DNA of 40,019 nucleotides from Lentisphaerales bacterium (GTDB lineage Bacteria; Verrucomicrobiota; Lentisphaeria; Lentisphaerales; Lentisphaeraceae), in assembly GCA_022446985.1 (NCBI GenBank), contig JAKVBD010000045.1, positions 1 to 40,019 on the forward strand, in the 5' to 3' direction. The translations under genes were made by a program, and so were the position numbers. The notes under the pieces were generated by a model. The model saw nothing but the letters and a program-made list of their open reading frames with translations, was not told the DNA's origin and made no database searches. This document shows positions 1-8,243 of this stretch, piece after piece (position 1 is the first letter of the stretch; each line of letters begins with the position of its first letter).

Positions 1-810
1 GCCCGAAGTATGACCTTCTATATATAGTCCTCTTGCTCCATATCCATAAGTTGTGATGTCAGCCGTTCCAGAGATGTCGACACTGCTTTTATTGCCACGG
101 TACAGCCGAATGACGTGGCTATTTTCACCATAGTTGACGGAAGTTGTGAGGCCTATATTTGCTTCATCGCCAGTAGTAATTGATCCTCCGGAAAGAGTAA
201 TACTGGTATTATCACTGTAGTAAGAAAAAATACCTTTGGTGCTCAAGCCTTTTGTGATGATTGCTCCACCGCTCATGTTAAAGCTGTTGTTTGAGTAGAG
301 GGAACTATCAGAAGTATTACCTTCTATATATACAGCACTTGTATCATAGCCATAAACTGTAATCTGAGCGCTTCCGGACATGTCGATAGTGCTGTTATTG
401 CCACGGTACAGCCGAATGCCGTCACTGTATTTACCATAGTTGACTGAGCTTGTGAGGCCTATATTTGCTACATCACCGGTGGTGATTGATCCGCCGGATA
501 GTGTAATGCTGGTATTGTCACTGTAGCTCGATTGAATTCCGCGGGAGTAGACTCCTTTAGAAGTAATGCTACCGCCACTCATGTTAATATTGTTGTTTGA
601 GAAGAGTGAGCTGTCCGAGCTGTTGCCTTCGATAAGAATCCCATTTGCCTGGTAGCCGTAAGTTGTTAAATTGGCAGAGTCTAACGTTAAATTGATATTT
701 GAGCTATTGAGAATGTAGAAGGCATGATCTTGATTACCGGGGACAATACCATTGTTGAGACCGACATTTCCTGAGTCGCCGGTGGTGACCGAACCTGAAG
801 AAAGAGTGAG
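1..810 (-). repeat. 306-bp in-frame tandem repeats of the exported protein
   Basis: Reading on the minus strand, unit 1 runs 810-508 (303 bp, the most diverged), unit 2 507-202 (306 bp), and unit 3 starts at 201 and leaves the window. Units 2 and 3 align over their full shared length with mostly synonymous or conservative changes. The ITLSGGSITTGD start and the IRLYRGN block are nearly identical in both. Confidence 0.8.
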
Positions 811-960
811 AACAGTGCCATCGGCATTTTCGATATCGGCAGTATCGGCAAAAATCGGTATTTGGGAAAACAGCAAGAGAGCGGTCATCAACAAACTTTT
901 CAGCTTGTTCATCCCACTCGCAAAATGCCCCTTATTTTCCCTTGCGAAGAAAATATTCAT
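1..960 (-). CDS. Exported repeat-rich protein, probable beta-helix adhesin (3' part cut by window edge)
   Basis: The frame is open from about 960 to the window start. It begins with a basic, hydrophobic leader (MNKLKSLLMTALLLF) ending near FAD, a good signal peptide. After it come Ser/Thr/Asn/Gly-rich repeats of about 102 residues, each with ITLSGGSITTGD, a NYG segment, IRLYRGN and ITVYGY elements, as in right-handed beta-helix passenger domains. Two starts are possible: ATG at 960 has a GGGGAAGG ribosome site and adds 16 residues before the leader; ATG at 912 starts at the leader itself. I kept 960 because of its ribosome site. The C-terminus lies outside the window, so a beta-barrel or other anchor cannot be judged. 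Role in surface adhesion is inference. Confidence 0.7.
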   Translation of the reverse strand, partial: MNIFFARENKGHFASGMNKLKSLLMTALLLFSQIPIFADTADIENADGTVLTLSSGSVTTGDSGNVGLNNGIVPGNQDHAFYILNSSNINLTLDSANLTTYGYQANGILIEGNSSDSSLFSNNNINMSGGSITSKGVYSRGIQSSYSDNTSITLSGGSITTGDVANIGLTSSVNYGKYSDGIRLYRGNNSTIDMSGSAQITVYGYDTSAVYIEGNTSDSSLYSNNSFNMSGGAIITKGLSTKGIFSYYSDNTSITLSGGSITTGDEANIGLTTSVNYGENSHVIRLYRGNKSSVDISGTADITTYGYGARGLYIEGHTSG

Positions 961-1447
961 TTTGCCTTCCCCGGTAAAACCGAACCCTCATTTAGTTTTA
1001 CCTGATTCCGTAACTTTGACTTGGATATGTAGTTAAATTAGGGTCTATCGGTAGCGGAAGCAAATTTTTTAGAAAGTCAGATGTCACATGTAAGCAGCAT
1101 GAGCAGTGCCAAAGCGGGAAAGGAGTGAGGTAGCTTCGCTTAAAGTTTCTTAGGTTTTAGGTCGCTTCGCTTGTAGTTAGCAGTTACTGCTAGTGCGCAG
1201 CACACTGAATACTGTTTACCCGAAACGAAGTTTCAATGGAGCTCCGGCACCCTTGTCGGTATTATTCTGGATGCACGCTACTTTTCCTGTAAAATCATTG
1301 CAACTCATGGTTTTTTTCAGAGAAACTGTGTTCAGAAGTCGAAGCCGCTGCAGAATAGCATTATAACATAAAGTAAATTTCTCTCAGAGTTCATTAGTAT
1401 CAATAAAACTGTAGTTATTAGTAGCAAATTAAAGTGGCCGCCTATTT
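961..1447. other. Intergenic region between divergent genes, with palindrome and REP-like hairpin
   Basis: No credible gene is seen in these 487 bases. They hold a near-perfect palindrome TAGCAGT-T-ACTGCTA at 1178-1192, a small hairpin GAAAC-GAA-GTTTC at 1222-1234, and directly after it a REP-like hairpin at 1236-1261 listed separately. Promoters for the divergent genes on either side must lie here, but I cannot pick a convincing -35/-10 pair. Confidence 0.6.
1236..1261 (+). repeat. REP-like hairpin repeat, diverged copy
   Basis: It begins ATGGA and ends TCGGTA like the two copies near 6240 and 6454, sharing about 18 of 26 positions. The CCGGC/GTCGG stem differs in sequence from the CCGAGC/GCTCGG stem of the other copies but still pairs, which suggests structure is conserved. 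Grouping this copy with the others is tentative. Confidence 0.35.
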
Positions 1448-2362
1448 ATGAAATACATTTCAATTCTGATTTTTCTTTGCCTTGTCTCTTGTACAAGTTC
1501 AGTTCGTCTCCCCAGTGAAGTCATCGATAAAGAAATACCCACCATTGCCGTTTTGGAGTTTGAGAATAAAGCCAAGTTTTACTATGACTGGGACATCGGT
1601 TATGGCATACGTGACTCTTTGGTTGATGAGTTGGTCAGGTCGAAGCGCTATAAGGTTGTTACCAGAGGAGACATTGATGCTGTTATTTCTGAATTGCAGA
1701 TTCAACAAGATCAGCTCTTCAGGCCTGAAGGTAAGGTTAAAACCGGGCGCTTGCAAAATGTTAAGTACCTTTTAAAAGGCTCAGTAACCGACTTTGCACA
1801 TGTTGCCGGTGGGGGAGTCAGAGCCTTTTTCAGTGATTTAGGCTTGGCAAGCAGTGGGGACCTGGCCATCGTTACGGTGACTTTGTATGTGATAGATGTC
1901 GAAAGTGGAGAAATTATTGCCAGTAAGCAGGTTGAGGGTAAAGCCTATGCCGCAAATATGGATGTTGAGGGGCAATATAAGGGAGTTCGTTTTGGCAGTG
2001 GCGGTTTTTATAGAACACCTTTGGGAAAAGCCTGTAAAGAGCTTATAGGTGAGGCCATGGAAGAGGTGGGGACGGTTATCGCTAAGAAGACCTGGTACCC
2101 TAAAGTTATAAAGTCAGAAGTTAATAAAGTATTGATTACCGGAGGTGAGGATCGAGGCTTAAGTATTGGCGATACTTATACAGCTTTTCATCGCGGCAAG
2201 CCGTTGATCGATCCATCAAATGGAGATCTGCTTGGTTATGAAGATTCCAGTACAGCAGGGTTAATAGAAGTGATAGAAGTAAAAGAAAAATACAGTGTTT
2301 GTGAATTAGTAGATGGAGAGTTTCAAAGAGGGCAGCATTTAAGACCCTTTGAAACCAAATAA
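1448..2362 (+). CDS. CsgG-like outer-membrane lipoprotein
   Basis: The 304-residue product starts with a lipoprotein signal with lipobox LVSC (Cys15). It then has the CsgG-type core: an IAVLEFEN strand, a GYGIRDSLVDELVRSKRY helix that precedes a regulatory VVTRGDIDAVI segment, a KYLLKGSVTDF block and a VTLYVIDVESGEII strand. CsgG proteins are secretion pores for curli, but many relatives outside curli operons are stress or envelope lipoproteins of unknown role. No csgA/B/E/F neighbour is present, so curli export is not supported. The C-terminal third (from about residue 225) looks like an extra small beta domain with GLSIGDTYTAF. The gene ends at a hairpin shared with the converging gene. Confidence 0.7.
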   Translation: MKYISILIFLCLVSCTSSVRLPSEVIDKEIPTIAVLEFENKAKFYYDWDIGYGIRDSLVDELVRSKRYKVVTRGDIDAVISELQIQQDQLFRPEGKVKTGRLQNVKYLLKGSVTDFAHVAGGGVRAFFSDLGLASSGDLAIVTVTLYVIDVESGEIIASKQVEGKAYAANMDVEGQYKGVRFGSGGFYRTPLGKACKELIGEAMEEVGTVIAKKTWYPKVIKSEVNKVLITGGEDRGLSIGDTYTAFHRGKPLIDPSNGDLLGYEDSSTAGLIEVIEVKEKYSVCELVDGEFQRGQHLRPFETK

Positions 2363-2394
2363 AAAGCCGTCTGATCTTTCAATCAAGCGGCTTT
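2363..2394 (-). terminator. Bidirectional terminator between convergent genes
   Basis: AAGCCG and CGGCTT arms close a hairpin with inner GAT/ATC pairing. On the minus strand the hairpin is followed by TTTTTATTT, so it should end the ThuA-type gene. On the plus strand the T run is weaker, but it sits directly after the CsgG-like stop codon. Confidence 0.75.
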
Positions 2395-2416
2395 GTCTCA
2401 TAACATTGTAAAGAAA

Positions 2417-3403
2417 TTATTTTTTCTTCTTCTTTGGCTTTCTTTTAGCTCTTGAAGCTTTGTGCTCTTCAGGAGTCATCCATGGGCCGGGAGTGAAGTT
2501 CAGTCTATTCGGATCAGGAAGTTTAATTCTGTTTGTCTGTGGACCGTAGTCATCAAGGTTTTCGTTCAATTCATCTTCAGTCACTGTGTACGTTGGAACG
2601 CCGCCTTTAGGAACATCTTTACCTGCAACCCAAACGATCGTGTTAAGAACAATCTGACGGTAATCTTCGATAGCCCAGTTTGCGTGGTGGTGACCACCAG
2701 TGAAACCAGCTCCACGGCTGCCGTCAGGTCTTGTTACACTCCAAAGTAGGTGCTGAGGTTTGTCTTTCTCTTCGTAGGCACCTTGAGTCCAAATGTTGTT
2801 GATGCGAACAAGGTTTTTATTGGTAATAGTAGCTGTACCGATTGGCACCATTCTTTTGCTATATTCGATATTCATATAGAATTCATCGATAGTGCAGAAG
2901 TCATCAACACCATGTGAGCACTGGTGATCTTTGTTGGCTTTGATCGTAGCAGCCCAGAAAGGGTTTGCAGAAGAACCGTTCTTAAAGTAACCGCCGATCC
3001 ACGGCATGTAGTATTTTTCGCCCTCTGCTTCATTTGGGTGGACTGCGTAGTGCATCATCATACAACCAACGCCTTTCTTCGTCAGTTCGTCCATCTTTTC
3101 CCAACCGTCCTTAATGACTTTTGTGCCGTCAGCATAGATAACAACAGCATCGGCATCATCCAGAATAGATTCATCTTTAGGCCAACCGGCATGAACTACA
3201 GCGTTAACTTTAACAGCGCTCTGTTTATTCAAATGCTTGGCAAGTAGGTGAGAACCTGCTTTAAACTCGTGGTCTCCGGACTTGTGACTTTTTGCTCCGT
3301 AAAGGAAGACAATCTTTGCTTCTTTTTCTTGAGCTGTAGTAGAGCTACCAACAACAAATATAAGTGCCAGTATAGACAAGAGCTTGGCTATAGATGTTTT
3401 CAT
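2417..3403 (-). CDS. Exported ThuA-domain protein
   Basis: A 328-residue protein with a signal peptide ending near TTAQ. The ThuA-like fold (class I glutamine amidotransferase-like) covers about residues 28-260: KIVFLYGAKSHKSGDHEFKAG, DDADAVVIYADG, GVGCMMMHYAVHP, and the His-rich TGGHHHANWAIEDYRQIVLNTIVWVAGKDVP near the end. ThuA proteins are common in Planctomycetes and Lentisphaerae, often beside sugar dehydrogenases or cytochrome c modules; some act in keto-disaccharide breakdown. The C-terminus is a lysine-rich tail (KRKPKKKKK). The gene stands alone, with its own terminator. Substrate unknown. Confidence 0.8.
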   Translation of the reverse strand: MKTSIAKLLSILALIFVVGSSTTAQEKEAKIVFLYGAKSHKSGDHEFKAGSHLLAKHLNKQSAVKVNAVVHAGWPKDESILDDADAVVIYADGTKVIKDGWEKMDELTKKGVGCMMMHYAVHPNEAEGEKYYMPWIGGYFKNGSSANPFWAATIKANKDHQCSHGVDDFCTIDEFYMNIEYSKRMVPIGTATITNKNLVRINNIWTQGAYEEKDKPQHLLWSVTRPDGSRGAGFTGGHHHANWAIEDYRQIVLNTIVWVAGKDVPKGGVPTYTVTEDELNENLDDYGPQTNRIKLPDPNRLNFTPGPWMTPEEHKASRAKRKPKKKKK

Positions 3404-3540
3404 ATCAAATCCTTTTTGAATGGTTAAACCAATTACACACGTATTCTTTTGACTATTCGCAAGATCTTACTGAATCTGTCATAGGAATGGTAAAAAAGTC
3501 CTGAAAATTATTTAACTCATTCTTACAGAAATATAAAAAA

Positions 3541-3568
3541 GCCTTTGTTACCGATTGGTATCAAAGGC
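3541..3568 (-). terminator. Terminator of the ecotin gene
   Basis: GCCTTTG and CAAAGGC arms with an inner TACC/GGTA stem form a long hairpin. On the minus strand it is followed by TTTTTTATATTT. It lies just after the ecotin stop codon. Confidence 0.8.
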
Positions 3569-3591
3569 TGTAAAGGATCACTTTTATGGGA

Positions 3592-4077
3592 CTAACCTTT
3601 GTCTGCCGATTGGCTGTTTTCGACACTCCAGGTGCGGTACTGGATTTCGCAGTCTTGCGGGGCATAAATGACAATGGGTAATTTACTGTTATAGTTGATC
3701 GTCAGGCCTTGCCCCTGGACAAAACGGGTTACGGTCGGGACACCTTGTCTTGGCGCCATTTTGGTACTCATAGCAACACCTTTACCAACGACTTTATAGT
3801 AAGTGTAACCCCAGCCTTTGAGAGGAAAGGCTTTGATTTGGTAGCCCAGACGAACTCGGTTGACGCCATCTGTTTCCATAGTCGCCCCGGGGATGATTTC
3901 AATTCGGTAATTATCTTCACCTTCGATTTTTTCATCTAAATTGATGACAAAGCGCTGCATGCCTTGTTCAGCTTCAGGGAAGGCTTTTAATTGCTTAATT
4001 TTCTCAACTGCATAAGTATCGCAGCCGCATATTATGGAAAGTAATAAAAACATAGAGAGGCTCTTTAGGTATCTCAT
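3592..4077 (-). CDS. eco: Ecotin-family serine protease inhibitor, predicted lipoprotein
   Basis: The mature part aligns well with E. coli ecotin: the early AFPEAEQGMQRFVI (ecotin PYPQAEKGMKRQVI), the LKGWGYTYYKVVG block, and the C-terminal INYNSKLPIVIYAPQDCEIQYRTW. The reactive loop reads STKMAPR where ecotin has STMMACP, so the P1 residue is Lys rather than Met. Both cysteines of the ecotin disulfide are absent together. The leader ends in ICGC with Cys19 as likely lipid site, so the inhibitor would be membrane-anchored rather than free in the periplasm. ATG at 4077 is preferred over a GTG two codons upstream, because GGAG lies five bases before it. Probable role: protection against trypsin-like host or competitor proteases. 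Confidence 0.85.
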   Translation of the reverse strand: MRYLKSLSMFLLLSIICGCDTYAVEKIKQLKAFPEAEQGMQRFVINLDEKIEGEDNYRIEIIPGATMETDGVNRVRLGYQIKAFPLKGWGYTYYKVVGKGVAMSTKMAPRQGVPTVTRFVQGQGLTINYNSKLPIVIYAPQDCEIQYRTWSVENSQSADKG

Positions 4078-4188
4078 ATTCACTCCGTTGTTCTGAGTAT
4101 TTTACAATAAATTTCATCGAGTCCAATAATAAGACGTGCAAAAAGGCCTTTTATTGCCAGAAGCTTTAGACTTCCTGCAGTAAACAAC

Positions 4189-4506
4189 TCAAGGGATAAT
4201 GATATTAACTGTACGATTGGTGACTTTATACTTGTAGCCTGCAGATAAGCAAAGGTAGCGAACAATCTCTGCAACAGGCATATTTGAGAAATCCAAGTTG
4301 AGTTTTTTGACTTTTTTCGGATTGAAAATGATTCTGATACCAAGATTTTTGGGATCATTTTTCTTACTTAGCTCTTCAAGTTTTTTAAAAGCTTCTTGAG
4401 CTGTGCCATTTGATTTAAATTCAGCAATTATCACTTTTAATTGTGGTGATTGAGCGAGAACTGTAGAGCAAAATAGCAGTGAGAAGAGCAGACACTTTTT
4501 AAACAT
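4189..4506 (-). CDS. Small exported protein with STN (secretin/TonB N-terminus)-like domain
   Basis: 105 residues with a signal peptide ending at VLAQ. The rest carries the STN-type pattern: GIRIIFNPKKVKKLNLDF, then NMPVAEIVRYLCLSAGYKY and a closing strand VTNRTVNIIIP. Such domains form the periplasmic N-terminus of secretins and TonB-dependent receptors, and occur as short stand-alone proteins in this phylum. Nothing else of a secretin is attached. The family call rests on the strand-helix pattern only. Confidence 0.55.
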   Translation of the reverse strand: MFKKCLLFSLLFCSTVLAQSPQLKVIIAEFKSNGTAQEAFKKLEELSKKNDPKNLGIRIIFNPKKVKKLNLDFSNMPVAEIVRYLCLSAGYKYKVTNRTVNIIIP

Positions 4507-4738
4507 AATTTTCCTTTTTCTATTTAGCTTACAGTCGGCAGCTGTATTTTTGACACTGAGAGCGAATTTTATTTCAATTCTGTATGTAGTACTTGATTAA
4601 CTGTTCTGCATAATTCAGTTCATTGAGATTTTGATACTCAGCAGTTGCTATATAGTGGTGGTTACAGACGAGAGTAATTTTAGCCGTTTGCTTATCTTCT
4701 TTTATTGTTCTGATCAGACATGCTTAAGGTGATCCAGA

Positions 4739-5712
4739 TCAACTTTTGTCTAAAATGAAAACAAGGTTTTTGACGATAGTTAATTTGTATTTAGTAATCG
4801 AAAGCGAGGTTTGAGTAAGGCCTCTCATGACCATTTTAGTTGATGGTATGAAAATCATTGTTGGTCCTATAAACAGGAAAGCAAAAAAGTGGTTTAAGAC
4901 GTCGAAGAAAAACTTCATGCCAGAGGTCTCACTTTTAAAAGTTAGCAAAAAGTAGAGAATGGTTAAACCACTCAAAAGACTGACTGAAGAGAAAAAAATC
5001 AGTGGCCTTTTGTCTCATAGACCGAGTCGTTCAAAAGTGTACATTTTTCGCCATCGCTGTCATAGCCTTCCTGTGTCCTTTTTTTAAGCTTTGGGGCATT
5101 TCTGGCTTATCGACTTTGACGTCGTATTCCCTTAGCATTTCGCGGATATTACTATCGACCTCTTGATGCTCTCTTTGTAACTTGAACCCTAGAGAGGTGT
5201 CTTCTATCGGAATCTTCAAAACACGACTTAAGCTTTCTGCTGATCGGCGACTTTTGAGTGGGTCTTGAGGTTCATAGCTCTCTCTTTTCTTTTTGGATTT
5301 TTGAACCAGCCTTACTGGATAAACAGTCGTACTTCGGCTGCCGCTATTCTTACTTTTACTGACACGCACTTCATGGCACATTTCGATATACTCAAAATCT
5401 TCAAATGCTTCAGTCTTCCACCATAAAGGAATGAGGATTCCCCAGACTTTTTTCCAGATTCTCTCTTTCATTGATGATTGTTGTGCTGGAGCTGGCTATG
5501 AGAACCAGGCCAAAAAAGACGAACATGGAAGAGAACGAACAGAAGGCAAAACGCCCAATTTGATGACTGATGTAGATAGATCATTGACATTTTCATTGAT
5601 TAACAATCCTTTCTGAAAGATAGAGAAACCAGCCGCGAAAAAAGGAATGCCAAAGACTTATAATGAATAATCCTGTTGGTATGCGGTATGACCAGACATC
5701 TAAGCTGTTCAT
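4739..5712 (-). pseudogene. Frameshifted membrane-protein gene (DUF3592-like layout)
   Basis: Consecutive fragments in different minus-strand frames together look like one protein. From 5712: MNSLDVWSYRIPTGLFI, then a +1 frame with VFGIPFFAAGFSIFQKGLLI, then back to the first frame with a second helix (MFVFFGLVLIASSS). Next comes the 146-residue stretch 5471-5031 (TEAFEDFEYIEMCHEVRVS), then a third frame with helices PLIFFSSVSLLSGLTILYF and FFAFLFIGPTMIFIP ending at 4739. Two helices, a soluble beta-rich middle and C-terminal helices match DUF3592-type membrane proteins. The 5031-5471 and 4739-4975 pieces could instead be separate short genes, but neither has a convincing ribosome site. At least three frame changes argue for decay. 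Confidence 0.5.
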
Positions 5713-5817
5713 GATTTGCCCTATGCATATTAAGATACATCAATTTAACATCTCAAAAGCTTCAGGGCGAAAATATTTTATGTTTTTTTAAGCAGTGTAC
5801 TGACGGCGATGAGTTCC

Positions 5818-6128
5818 TTAAGTCATTTCTATGTAATCGATTATGCTGTCAAAGGTATCATCCGAATGAGCAACATCTTTAGCATAATTCAATTTCCAGC
5901 CTTGAGCGATAATGGATACCTTGGCATTTGAATGGTGTATCCATTCGCAGCGGTTGAGTCAGTAATTGTCGTTCGGTCGCGAAAGGCATAGATGAGGATC
6001 TCATTGGCGATGACATCTCCATTAAAGTATCATCGCTCTCTAGATTCTGAGTTTAAAACATTTTGAATTGTTTGTGTCACTTTGGGAATTATGTCTTCAT
6101 AATCCGCCAATGAATCTATTGACTTCAT
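5818..6128 (-). pseudogene. Broken small gene of unknown function
   Basis: A start at 6128 (MKSIDSLADYEDIIPK) is preceded by AGGA at good spacing. The frame meets TGA at 6030-6032 but continues past it with clean coding text (YFNGDVIANEILIYAFRD). It then shifts frame to RCEWIHHSNAKVSIIAQG and ends in FDSIIDYIEMT with a stop at 5818. One nonsense change and one frameshift account for all pieces. I do not recognise the family. Confidence 0.45.
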
Positions 6129-6239
6129 AATTTCCTGCTTATGTTTTGTCTCTACAATTAGTACAAGACTTCGACAAAAGCATTGGAGATTTTTGTGCTG
6201 GAAGAAGAGATAATCATGAATTGGCAAGGGCATCTATTG

Positions 6240-6264
6240 TGGAACCCCGAGCCTCAGCTTGGTA
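6240..6264 (+). repeat. REP-like hairpin repeat, copy A
   Basis: TGGAACCCCGAGC-CTCA-GCTTGGTA forms a 6-bp stem (one G-T pair) with a 4-base loop. It is nearly identical to the copy at 6454-6479. Confidence 0.6.
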
Positions 6265-6453
6265 AGCTTTTAATTGAGTCGATAGTCCTAAGTGAATTGT
6301 TAATAGCGGCCAAAGAGAGGGGAAGACTATGAAACCACAAAGTAAAGGAGAAGCACGAAAGTACAGTTTTAGGAGCCTCCTTCTTGGCGTAATTGCGCCT
6401 TTCGCGAGCAAAGAGCGAACACTTTAACCACCGATGATCGCAAGATTTCTTTT
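6265..6453. other. Non-coding spacer between two REP-like copies
   Basis: Nothing with credible coding character is seen. Together with both repeats and the sequence to 6567 it fills the gap between the broken gene at 5818 and the membrane protein gene. A GCGCC..CGCGAGC stretch near 6390 may fold but has no recognisable identity. Confidence 0.4.
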
Positions 6454-6523
6454 ATGGAACCCCGAGCCCCAGCTCGGTAATTTTGCAATCTTTACCAGCG
6501 TGGCGGCGATGCTCCAAGAAATC
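6444..6523 (+). repeat. REP-like hairpin repeat, copy B, inside a perfect 8-bp inverted repeat
   Basis: The core at 6454-6479 is ATGGAACCCCGAGC-CCCA-GCTCGGTA, a perfect 6-bp stem with a 4-base loop. The core is enclosed by GATTTCTT (6444-6451) and its exact inverse AAGAAATC (6516-6523), so the whole block can fold as a larger hairpin, as REPIN-type elements do. Confidence 0.55.
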
Positions 6524-6567
6524 CTCTGTGTTAGTAACAAAAAAAGTCACAATTTTTGGGATTAATC

Positions 6568-7029
6568 TTAATTCGATTTTTTGATCTTTAGCTTCACGTT
6601 TTTAACGTTATCAGTATTTGAGGAAATCTTGCGAGACTTTATTTCCTGCCAGTCCTTTAAAAAGTAGTTGGCTATTAAAAGAAGAAATATGATTGCAACT
6701 GTACCAAAGTACTCGAATTCATAAAAAATATTCATTGTGTTAAAGGTCAATATTCCAAAAAAGGAAATCCAGAAAGTCTTTGTCCCGGGTTTAAGCATTG
6801 AAACTAAAAGAAAATATGACCCTGATCCAAGTGCAGAGCTCCACATCACAGACTTTAAAGGTAAATGTGGATGGGTAAAATAGTAGTAGACTAAGAAAGT
6901 AACAAGAAGTGGGAAGCCATAGACAATGAGTCTTCTCTGTAGCTCAAGATATTTTTCATCAACGTAAATAAATGGTTTGTCGATTTTCTTAAACTTTGAA
7001 AACTTTAGTCTTTTGCGTTTGGTTTTCAT
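6568..7029 (-). CDS. Small integral membrane protein, unknown function
   Basis: 153 residues with a very basic N-terminus (MKTKRKRLKFSKFKK) and about four hydrophobic segments: LIVYGFPLLVTFLVYYYF, WSSALGSGSYFLLVSML, FWISFFGILTFNTM and FGTVAIIFLLLIANYFL. A basic tail follows. The positive ends suggest both termini are cytoplasmic. I do not recognise a family. It is alone on its strand between decayed sequence and a divergent gene. Confidence 0.6.
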   Translation of the reverse strand: MKTKRKRLKFSKFKKIDKPFIYVDEKYLELQRRLIVYGFPLLVTFLVYYYFTHPHLPLKSVMWSSALGSGSYFLLVSMLKPGTKTFWISFFGILTFNTMNIFYEFEYFGTVAIIFLLLIANYFLKDWQEIKSRKISSNTDNVKNVKLKIKKSN

Positions 7030-7172
7030 GGCCCTCTCTCACCTTTCTTGTTAAAGGTAGTCTTGATGATGAAAGTTATAAATTATAGAAGAAAACTCAT
7101 TTTATACTCCTGTATTTCCCTAATCTTTGTGCATATGTGATTTTAATATTTTCAATCACCAATAAACATTAA

Positions 7173-7200
7173 TTGACACGGATACAAAGGCAGGTACAAT
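7173..7200 (+). promoter_or_regulatory. Sigma-70-type promoter of the metallopeptidase gene
   Basis: TTGACA at 7173-7178 and TACAAT at 7195-7200 with a 16-base spacer. The start codon at 7233 follows a GAGGG ribosome site. Confidence 0.65.
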
Positions 7201-7232
7201 AATCAAATTGTGAAAGAGTTTAACGAGGGCAA

Positions 7233-8243
7233 ATGAACTTCTTAAGTAGGCTAAAAGAGTTTATTTTTGGACGACAAATTAATATCGAGCACCATGAACT
7301 TCAGAGCTTTCCATTTGATGTGCTAGGAACTAAAGAAGCGAAACAATTTTTCTACAAGTCAGATTCTGTTTTATGTATTAAAAACGAAACAATTTTAGAT
7401 AAGTTTAAGCACGCTCCAAAGAAGTCTTATGGTTATCTGGATACGCTCTTTAAAATGAGTTGGGCAAAGCACTGGGCTCAAATTTCTTCCAAAGAGATGA
7501 GGGTTTCAACTTCTGATCATTTTATTCTAATGTCTTACGACGATCAAAATCGCAATGAACTCTTACTTAAGTACGCAGAAAAATCGTTGGATCGAATTTA
7601 TGAATGTTTAGATGGTGTACTTCGCAAAGATTGTGGTAAAATTTTGATCTTTCATGTTAACGTAGATGATTACTACACATTAGAGGATTCATTTGAACGC
7701 CCTGAATCAGATGAGGGAGTTTCCTCTGGTGGCATGTTTGTTCGAGGTGTGGTACCATATATGATCTTTCACAGCGAACCAGGTTTTGATTTACCGGATA
7801 TTACGCTTGTTCATGAGTTAACTCATGCCTTACTAACAGATAATGACTTACCAATGTGGCTCGATGAGGCCCTTGCTTGTACTATGGAAAAGACCATTAC
7901 TGGTGAATGTTGTTATGACTGGAGTTTAGAAAATGGTCTTAAAAATATTGATTACTGGGGCTTTGAAACAATTCAAAAGTTTTGGGTTGGGGAATCATTT
8001 AAAAGAAGTGAATCTCAAGAGTTTAGTTATCTACTGGCACAGGGACTGTTTAATGTTATCGTCAAAGATTACAAAGATGAGTTCAGGACTTTTATTCGCC
8101 ACGCCAAAAGGTACGATGCTGGAGAATCTGCAGCTCTGAAGTACCTCGGTGTTTCTCTCGGTGAAATTGCCAATCGCTACCTTGGGGAAGGACCCTGGCA
8201 GCCCAGCGAGAATTATCTGAAACTATTCTACAATCAAGAGTAA
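7233..8243 (+). CDS. Zinc metallopeptidase-like protein (HExxH, gluzincin type)
   Basis: 336 residues, no signal peptide. The key segment is near residue 195: DITLVHELTHALLTDNDLPMWLDEALACTME. HELTH gives the two zinc His residues and the catalytic Glu. The downstream WLDEALA Glu fits the third zinc ligand of gluzincins, as in DUF1570-like and M1-like peptidases. The N-terminal 180 residues show no domain I know. The lack of an export signal suggests a cytoplasmic enzyme or a non-classical export route. The 3' end overlaps the converging radical SAM gene by 10 bases. Substrate unknown. Confidence 0.65.
   Translation: MNFLSRLKEFIFGRQINIEHHELQSFPFDVLGTKEAKQFFYKSDSVLCIKNETILDKFKHAPKKSYGYLDTLFKMSWAKHWAQISSKEMRVSTSDHFILMSYDDQNRNELLLKYAEKSLDRIYECLDGVLRKDCGKILIFHVNVDDYYTLEDSFERPESDEGVSSGGMFVRGVVPYMIFHSEPGFDLPDITLVHELTHALLTDNDLPMWLDEALACTMEKTITGECCYDWSLENGLKNIDYWGFETIQKFWVGESFKRSESQEFSYLLAQGLFNVIVKDYKDEFRTFIRHAKRYDAGESAALKYLGVSLGEIANRYLGEGPWQPSENYLKLFYNQE

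Noticed and set aside
752..1036. 94-codon plus-strand frame at the repeat-protein leader
   Set aside because: It runs opposite the signal peptide and first repeat of the minus-strand gene, which explains the sequence better.
4080..4358. 92-codon minus-strand frame
   Set aside because: It is in the shadow of the STN-like gene, has no start signal and no plausible protein features.
6214..6411. 65-codon reading frame on the minus strand
   Set aside because: It overlaps the REP-like repeat and reads as low-quality sequence with no ribosome site.
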